From an uncultured Lachnospiraceae bacterium (GTDB lineage Bacteria > Bacillota > Clostridia > Lachnospirales > Lachnospiraceae), in assembly GCA_910585635.1 (NCBI GenBank), contig CAJUFE010000069.1, positions 1-26,143 of the forward strand: a stretch of 26,143 nucleotides of DNA, in the 5' to 3' direction. Position 1 is the first letter of the stretch, and every line of letters starts with the position of its first letter. The notes beneath the pieces were generated by a model. It saw only the letters and a program-made list of their open reading frames with translations, had not been told where the DNA came from and did not search any database. Positions 21,293-26,143 of the stretch are shown here, piece by piece. The translations under genes were made by a program, and so were the position numbers.

Positions 21293-21324
21293 AAGACCAA
21301 ACGAACGAAAGGCTGGTGAGGGAT

Positions 21325-22704
21325 ATGGGCAGGGAAGGGAGAGGGCATCGGATCGCGGCGGTGGAGCCGGGATCGATCGCCGAGGAGCTGGAGCTGGAGT
21401 CGGGGGATCTGGTCCTGACGATCAACGGGCAGGAGCTGGAGGACGTATTTGACTACCGCTATCAGGTGGACAGCCCGTCGGTCCTGATGGTGGTGCAGAA
21501 GGCGGATGGCGAAGAGTGGGAGCTGGATATCGAGAATGACTATCAGGATCTGGGGATCATTTTTGAGAACAGCCTGATGAGCGGCTACCGTTCCTGTTCC
21601 AATAAATGCATCTTCTGCTTCATCGACCAGATGCCGCCGGGGATGCGGGATACCCTCTATTTCAAAGATGATGACTCCAGGCTTTCCTTCCTGCAGGGGA
21701 ATTATATCACCCTGACCAATATGCAGGACAAGGATATCGACCGGATCATCCGCTTCCATCTGTCCCCGATCAATATCTCTGTCCACACCACAGACCCGGT
21801 CCTGCGGTGCAAGATGCTGAACAACCGCTTTGCAGGCCGTGCCTTAAAGATGATGGACAAGCTCTATCAGGCAGGGACGCCCATGAACGGGCAGATCGTC
21901 CTCTGTAAAGGGGTGAACGACGGGGAACAGCTGGAGCGCAGCATCGCCGATCTGGCAGGCTATATCCCGGCTATGGAGAGCCTTTCTGTGGTGCCGGTAG
22001 GGCTGACGAAGTTCCGGGAGGGGCTGTATCCTTTAGAGCCCTTTACCAGGGCGGAGGCGGAAAGGGTCATCCGTCAGATCGAGAGCTGGCAGAAAAAGCT
22101 CTATCAGGAGCAAGGGACCCATTTTGTCCACGCCAGCGACGAATTTTATCTCCTGGCAGGACAGGAGATGCCGGAGGAGGACCGCTATGACGGCTATGTC
22201 CAGCTGGAGAACGGGGTGGGCATGCTCCGCCTGCTGGAGGAGGAGGTCAGAGAGGATTTAAAGGGCAGGCGCGACGACGGGCAGACGGAGGAGCTGTCCG
22301 TGGCCACCGGCTATCTGCCCGCCGGCCACCTGGAGCGTCTGATCCGCCTGGTGACGGAGCGTTTCCCCGGGCGGAAGATCCATCTGTATCCGGTGGCGAA
22401 CCACTTCTTCGGCGAGCAGATCACCGTGGCCGGTCTGCTGACCGGACAGGATATCATCGGGCAGTTAAAAGGAAAAGAGCTGGGCACCCGTCTCCTGCTC
22501 CCCGCCTGCATGTTCCGCAGCGGCGAAGAGGTCTTTTTAGACGATCTGACCCGGACCGATGTGGAAAATGCTTTACAAGTCCCGGTGGATATTGTAAAAT
22601 CAAGCGGACATGACCTGGTAGAGGCGCTTTTAGCCCCTGTTCCCCGGGATGGGGGGACAGAGCATGGTCCGTATGAGCTGGACGGGAGCGAGGCGGCATT
22701 GTGA
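21325..22704 (+). CDS. DUF512 family protein: PDZ domain plus radical-SAM-like Fe-S domain
   Basis: The product has 459 residues from ATG 21325; a GTG nine bases earlier (21316) is equally possible. An N-terminal PDZ-like domain ('HRIAAVEPGSIAEELELESG', 'DLVLTINGQELEDVFDYRYQ') precedes a radical-SAM-type cluster motif CxxxCxxC (Cys91, Cys95, Cys98 in 'RSCSNKCIFCFIDQMP'). The barrel follows ('DDDSRLSFLQGNYITLTNMQ', 'LSPINISVHTTDPVLRCKML', 'GQIVLCKGVNDGEQLERSI') and then the DUF512 domain ('LYPVANHFFGEQITVAGLLT', 'VFLDDLTRTDVE'). The family is conserved in Clostridia and cyanobacteria and nearly always lies next to der, as here. Its substrate is not established. Its last codons are part of a 41-bp tandem duplication. 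Confidence 0.92.
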   Translation: MGREGRGHRIAAVEPGSIAEELELESGDLVLTINGQELEDVFDYRYQVDSPSVLMVVQKADGEEWELDIENDYQDLGIIFENSLMSGYRSCSNKCIFCFIDQMPPGMRDTLYFKDDDSRLSFLQGNYITLTNMQDKDIDRIIRFHLSPINISVHTTDPVLRCKMLNNRFAGRALKMMDKLYQAGTPMNGQIVLCKGVNDGEQLERSIADLAGYIPAMESLSVVPVGLTKFREGLYPLEPFTRAEAERVIRQIESWQKKLYQEQGTHFVHASDEFYLLAGQEMPEEDRYDGYVQLENGVGMLRLLEEEVREDLKGRRDDGQTEELSVATGYLPAGHLERLIRLVTERFPGRKIHLYPVANHFFGEQITVAGLLTGQDIIGQLKGKELGTRLLLPACMFRSGEEVFLDDLTRTDVENALQVPVDIVKSSGHDLVEALLAPVPRDGGTEHGPYELDGSEAAL

Positions 22705-22763
22705 TACAGCCTTGTCCCGGCGGCGGGAGCGAGGCGGCGTTGTGATACAGCCCTGTCCGGCGG
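22683..22763. repeat. 41-bp tandem duplication across the DUF512 stop codon
   Basis: CGGGAGCGAGGCGGC(A/G)TTG, TGATACAGCC(T/C)TGTCC and GGCGG occur at 22683-22723 and again at 22724-22763 with two substitutions and a one-base deletion. The first copy holds the stop codon of the DUF512 gene; the second is untranslated. Confidence 0.9.
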
Positions 22764-22796
22764 ACCGTCATGAGCATAAGATATGGAGGGAACAAA

Positions 22797-24125
22797 ATGA
22801 GTAAACCAGTGGTCGCCATCGTGGGCCGCCCTAATGTAGGGAAGTCCACCTTGTTCAATGTCCTGGCCGGGCGTCAGATCGCGATCGTGAAGGATACCCC
22901 CGGGGTGACCAGGGACCGTATCTATGCGGACTGTACCTGGCTGGACCGGGATTTCACCCTGATCGACACAGGCGGTATCGAGCCGGACAGCCAGGATATC
23001 ATCCTCTCCCAGATGCGGGAGCAGGCCCAGATCGCGATCCAGACCGCCGATGTGATCATCTTTATCGTGGATGTGCGCCAGGGCCTGGTGGACGCGGACG
23101 GCAAGGTGGCCGATATGCTGCGCCGGTCCAGGAAGCCGGTGGTGCTGGCCGTGAACAAGGTAGACGATATCCGGAAATTTGGAAATGATGTATATGAATT
23201 TTACAGTCTGGGGCTGGGGGATCCCATGCCCGTGTCCGCCGCCGCCCGGTTAGGGATCGGCGACCTTTTGGACAAGACGGCGGCCTGCTTCCCGCCGGAA
23301 GGGGAAAAAGAGGAGGAGGAAGACCGCCCCAGGATCGCTCTGGTGGGAAAGCCCAATGTGGGGAAATCCTCCATCATCAATAAGCTGCTGGGGGAAAACC
23401 GGCTGATCGTCTCCGATATCGCGGGGACCACCCGGGATGCGGTGGACACCCAGGTCCTCCATAACGGCAGTCCCTATGTCTTCATCGACACGGCCGGGCT
23501 GCGGCGCAAGAGCAAGATCAAGGAGGATCTGGAGCGCTACAGCATCATCCGGGCGGTGACCGCCATCGAGCGGTCCGATGTGGTGGTGGTGGTGATCGAC
23601 GCCAAGGAAGGCGTCACCGAGCAGGATGCCAAGATCGCCGGGATCGCCCACGAGAAGGGCAAGGGGATCATCGTGGCAGTGAACAAATGGGATGCCATCG
23701 AAAAAAATGACAAGACCATCTACGAGCATACCAGGAGGCTGAAGGAGACCTTGTCCTTCATCCCATACGCGGAATACCTGTTCATCTCCGCCCAGACCGG
23801 GCAGCGGCTGGGCAAGCTTTTCGAGCTGATCGATGTGGTGCGTGAGAACCAGACCCTCCGGGTGGCTACCGGCGTGCTCAATGAGATCATGACCGAAGCC
23901 GTGGCCCTCCAGCAGCCGCCCTCAGACAAGGGAAAGCGGTTAAAGCTCTATTACATCACCCAGGTGGCGGTAAAGCCGCCCACCTTTGTGGTCTTTGTCA
24001 ATGATAAGGCCCTGATGCATTTCTCCTATATCCGGTACTTAGAGAACCAGATCCGGAATGCATTTGGCTTTAAGGGGACCTCGTTAAAGTTCATCGTCCG
24101 TGAACGAAAGGGAAAGGAGCAGTAG
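22797..24125 (+). CDS. der: Ribosome-assembly GTPase Der (EngA)
   Basis: ATG 22797 is chosen over an in-frame ATG at 22770 because GGAGGG lies 6 nt upstream. The product has 442 residues, the normal size. It has tandem GTPase domains: the first with P-loop 'GRPNVGKST' (10-18), 'DTPGVTRDR', 'DTGG' and 'NKVD'; the second with 'GKPNVGKSS', 'GTTRDAVDT', 'DTAGLRRKSKI' and 'NKWD'. A C-terminal KH-like domain follows ('LKLYYITQVAVKPPTFVVFV', 'YIRYLENQIRNAFGFKGTSL'). Der acts in 50S subunit assembly and is essential in most bacteria. An acidic linker ('PEGEKEEEEDRP') joins the two G domains. plsY starts 2 bp after its stop codon. Confidence 0.97.
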   Translation: MSKPVVAIVGRPNVGKSTLFNVLAGRQIAIVKDTPGVTRDRIYADCTWLDRDFTLIDTGGIEPDSQDIILSQMREQAQIAIQTADVIIFIVDVRQGLVDADGKVADMLRRSRKPVVLAVNKVDDIRKFGNDVYEFYSLGLGDPMPVSAAARLGIGDLLDKTAACFPPEGEKEEEEDRPRIALVGKPNVGKSSIINKLLGENRLIVSDIAGTTRDAVDTQVLHNGSPYVFIDTAGLRRKSKIKEDLERYSIIRAVTAIERSDVVVVVIDAKEGVTEQDAKIAGIAHEKGKGIIVAVNKWDAIEKNDKTIYEHTRRLKETLSFIPYAEYLFISAQTGQRLGKLFELIDVVRENQTLRVATGVLNEIMTEAVALQQPPSDKGKRLKLYYITQVAVKPPTFVVFVNDKALMHFSYIRYLENQIRNAFGFKGTSLKFIVRERKGKEQ

Positions 24126-24127
24126 CG

Positions 24128-24772
24128 ATGGGAAGGATCATCTGTCTTGCAGCCGGTTATCTGTGCGGTCTTTTGCAGACCGGATATATCTACAGCAAGC
24201 TCCATGGTACGGATATCCGTCAGCATGGGAGCGGGAACTCCGGAGCCACTAATGTACTCCGGGTCATGGGAAAGAAGGCGGGGCTGATCGTGTTTTTGGG
24301 GGATGCCTTTAAGGCGCTGATCCCCTGTGTGCTGGTCCGCCTGATCCTGGCCGGTAAGCCGGACTATGCCCAGGTAGCCTATCTCTACGCCCTGTATCTG
24401 GGCTTTGGCGTTACCCTGGGCCACAATTTTCCTTTTTATATGGGCTTTAAAGGAGGGAAAGGCGTGGCGGTCATGGCCGGCCTTTTAGCCAGCATGGACT
24501 GGCGGCTCACCCTGATCTGCCTGGTGCTGTTCGTGGGGGCGGTGCTGATCACCCACTATGTATCCGTAGGCTCCATCCTGGTCGCCCTGGCCTTTTTTGG
24601 GGTCAACGTCTACCTGTCCTGGAAGGGCGAGTACGGCCTGTCAGGTCCGGCCATGACCGAGTTTTGGATCTTGTCCGCCGTGGTGGCCGGGATGGCCATC
24701 TGGAGGCACAGGGCCAACATCAAGCGGCTGATCCACGGGAATGAGAACATGATCTGGGGAAAGAAGAAATAG
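24128..24772 (+). CDS. plsY: Acyl-phosphate:glycerol-3-phosphate acyltransferase PlsY
   Basis: The product has 214 residues with about five membrane segments. PlsY transfers an acyl group from acyl-phosphate to glycerol 3-phosphate, the first step of phospholipid synthesis. The three conserved motifs are present: 'DIRQHGSGNSGATNVLRVMG' (about 30-49), 'LGHNFPFYMGFKGGKGVAVM' (about 98-117) and the third loop with 'ITHYVSVGSILVALAFF'. It ends in a basic tail ('MIWGKKK'). The gene follows der by 2 bp and precedes gpsA, whose product makes its glycerol-3-phosphate substrate, so the two consecutive steps are co-transcribed. Confidence 0.97.
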   Translation: MGRIICLAAGYLCGLLQTGYIYSKLHGTDIRQHGSGNSGATNVLRVMGKKAGLIVFLGDAFKALIPCVLVRLILAGKPDYAQVAYLYALYLGFGVTLGHNFPFYMGFKGGKGVAVMAGLLASMDWRLTLICLVLFVGAVLITHYVSVGSILVALAFFGVNVYLSWKGEYGLSGPAMTEFWILSAVVAGMAIWRHRANIKRLIHGNENMIWGKKK

Positions 24773-24811
24773 AGCAGTCCAGGAGAACGTGACAAGAAGG
24801 AGGAAGAAGAG

Positions 24812-25822
24812 ATGACAGCATCCGTAGGTGTGATCGGTTCCGGTACATGGGGGACCGCCCTGGCGGTCCTTTTGGGGACGAAGGGCCATCAGGTGACGGT
24901 CTGGTCGGCGATCGAGAAGGAAGTGGAGAGCTTATCTAAGGAAAGGCGCCATCCCAATCTGCCCGGGGTAAAGATCCCGGAAGGGATCCGCATCACTGGC
25001 GATCTGAAAGCCGCCATGGAGGACAAGGACCTGCTGGTGATGGCGGTCCCCTCCATCTTTGTCCGCCCCACCGCCGCCAAGATGAAGGCCTGTCTAAAGC
25101 CAGGCCAGGTGATCGTCAATGTGGCCAAGGGGATCGAGGAGTCCACCTTGATGACCTTGACCCAGGTGATCGAGGACGAGCTCCCCGGAGCAGACGTGGC
25201 GGTCCTGTCCGGCCCCAGCCATGCGGAGGAGGTGAGCCGGGGCCTGCCCACTACCTGCGTGGCCGGAGCGAAGACCAAAAAGACCGCGGAGCTGATCCAG
25301 GATATCTTCATGGACCAGGTGTTCCGGGTCTACACCAGCCCCGATGTGCAGGGGATCGAGCTGGGCGGCTCCTTAAAGAACGTGATCGCCCTGGCCGCCG
25401 GTATCGCAGACGGTCTAGGCTACGGCGATAACACTAAAGCCGCCCTGATCACCAGAGGCATCGCGGAGATCACCCGGCTGGGCATTGCCATGGGCGGAAA
25501 GGCCCAGACCTTCGGCGGCCTGACCGGCATCGGCGACCTGATCGTCACCTGCGCCAGCATGCACAGCCGCAACCGCCGGGCCGGCATCCTGATCGGGCAG
25601 GGAAAGACCATGGAGCAGGCCATGGATGAAGTCCACATGGTGGTGGAAGGCGTCCACTCCGCCAAGGCCGCCCTGGCCCTGGCCCGCCGCTATCAGCAGT
25701 CCATGCCTATCGTCGAGGAAGTGAACCAGGTGCTCTTTTCCGGGAAATCCCCCAGGGCGGCCGTCAATGATCTGATGCTCCGGGATAAGAGGAGGGAGGC
25801 GTCGGAGCTTTTGTGGGGATGA
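24812..25822 (+). CDS. gpsA: NAD(P)H-dependent glycerol-3-phosphate dehydrogenase GpsA
   Basis: The product has 336 residues, the normal length. It reduces dihydroxyacetone phosphate to sn-glycerol 3-phosphate for phospholipids. The Rossmann loop is 'GVIGSGTWGTALAVLL' (6-21); further hallmarks are 'VIVNVAKGIEESTLMTLTQV', 'VLSGPSHAEEVSRGLPTTCV', 'GIELGGSLKNVIALAAGIAD', 'GLGYGDNTKAALITRGIAEI', with the catalytic Lys in 'LKNV', and 'TFGGLTGIGDLIVTCASMHS', 'RNRRAG'. AAGGAGGAAGAAG precedes the ATG. It is the last gene of the DUF512-der-plsY-gpsA run; the next gene expected in many relatives, spoIVA, is not reached before the repeat region and the end of the window. Confidence 0.97.
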   Translation: MTASVGVIGSGTWGTALAVLLGTKGHQVTVWSAIEKEVESLSKERRHPNLPGVKIPEGIRITGDLKAAMEDKDLLVMAVPSIFVRPTAAKMKACLKPGQVIVNVAKGIEESTLMTLTQVIEDELPGADVAVLSGPSHAEEVSRGLPTTCVAGAKTKKTAELIQDIFMDQVFRVYTSPDVQGIELGGSLKNVIALAAGIADGLGYGDNTKAALITRGIAEITRLGIAMGGKAQTFGGLTGIGDLIVTCASMHSRNRRAGILIGQGKTMEQAMDEVHMVVEGVHSAKAALALARRYQQSMPIVEEVNQVLFSGKSPRAAVNDLMLRDKRREASELLWG

Positions 25823-25860
25823 GCAGGGAGGTGCTATTTATTAAGTTAGCTAAAGGGTCC

Positions 25861-25997
25861 GCGGCGGGAGGGGGATAGCATGTACTGGGACGCGCTCTCG
25901 CTCCGACCGGAACGCAGCGGATGCTAGGCTCGAAAAGACCTCGCCAAGCACCGGCGTTCCGCTAGGGTCCCAGTACATGCTATCCCCCTCCCGCCGC
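25861..25997. repeat. Perfect 31-bp inverted repeat with 75-nt loop
   Basis: The arm 25861-25891 begins GCGGCGGGAGGGGGATAGCA and ends TGTACTGGGAC; 25967-25997 is its exact reverse complement. The loop itself holds GGAACGC (25909-25915) and GCGTTCC (25954-25960), which can pair. It lies 39 bp after the gpsA stop and could end the operon transcript, though no T-tract follows. Confidence 0.95.
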
Positions 25998-26137
25998 TAC
26001 GTTATCGGATGGCGGGGTATGGATAACAATAATGCACGCTATTTTTAGTGCTTGACCGACTAAAGTAGCGCAGGGAGGGGCCTGTCACAAAAGGAACCCC
26101 TTGAGGAACGCCGGCGCTTAGCGAGGTCTTTTCGAGC
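25928..26137. repeat. 33-bp interspersed inverted pair
   Basis: GCTCGAAAAGACCTCG at 25928, continuing to CCGGCGTTCC at 25960, recurs as its reverse complement at 26105-26137 with two mismatches. One copy is inside the loop of the 31-bp hairpin; the other is outside and runs to the window edge. Confidence 0.9.
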
Positions 26138-26143
26138 TTAGCG

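Larger units (their letters stand above)
20997..21324. other. Divergent intergenic region between prs and the DUF512 operon
   Basis: This 328-bp stretch carries a good promoter on each strand (21142-21171 minus; 21264-21292 plus) and no recognisable gene. The leader of prs is about 140 nt long. I could not match it to a known riboswitch class. Confidence 0.55.
25823..26143. other. Repeat-rich non-coding end of the window
   Basis: No gene is supported in these 321 bp. They hold a perfect 31-bp inverted repeat (25861-25891 / 25967-25997), a second 33-bp inverted pair (25928-25960 / 26105-26137) and GACTAAAGTAGC (near 26050), which also occurs at 9682-9693. The larger structure continues beyond the window. 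Confidence 0.6.

Overview
The window looks like chromosomal DNA of a Clostridia member, most likely Lachnospiraceae. The support is the gene order DUF512 radical-SAM protein - der - plsY - gpsA, a choline-binding-type cell-wall repeat protein, a clostridial-type long PRPP synthetase, strong AGGAGG ribosome binding sites and a strong preference for ATC over ATA/ATT in most genes. The genus cannot be told from the sequence alone. No rRNA, tRNA or CRISPR array was recognised.

Layout. 1-1,400 is a decayed accessory patch read on the minus strand: a serine-recombinase N-terminal stub, a frameshifted XRE-type regulator, an internal piece of a type I restriction methylase (HsdM) and the start of a DUF1016/YhcG-type nuclease that runs off the window. 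1,400-5,600 holds a four-helix membrane protein, a TylF-like methyltransferase, an 850-bp gene-free stretch with two tandem-repeat arrays, a Crp/Fnr regulator and a secreted cell-wall-binding protein. A ~93-bp dispersed repeat occurs three times here; two copies bracket the cell-wall protein in inverted orientation.

6,019-8,682 is the most interesting block: kptA (RNA 2'-phosphotransferase), an AAA_15/RloA-like ATPase and a HEPN (RiboL-PSP-like) putative RNase, closed by a strong terminator. The last two genes differ in base use from their neighbours and look like a two-gene abortive-infection module; kptA beside them suggests an RNA-end chemistry link that I cannot confirm.

8,710-16,881 is catabolic: an EamA exporter, a six-copy 22-bp tandem array and a GntR/FCD regulator divergent from an operon of an enolase-superfamily dehydratase or racemase, a lipoprotein solute-binding protein, two ABC permeases and a D-aminoacylase-family amidohydrolase. 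The operon has no ABC ATPase, so it probably borrows a shared one. It starts at a near-consensus promoter carrying a candidate operator.

17,061-19,712 has a two-cluster ferredoxin, a membrane Fe-S protein, a mini protein carrying the decarboxylase-pump beta-subunit signature, a PgeF/YfiH protein with an unusual N-terminal tail and a small convergent ORF. 19,788-25,822 is housekeeping: prs, diverging from the DUF512-der-plsY-gpsA operon. The window ends in a repeat-rich non-coding segment with a perfect 31-bp inverted repeat.
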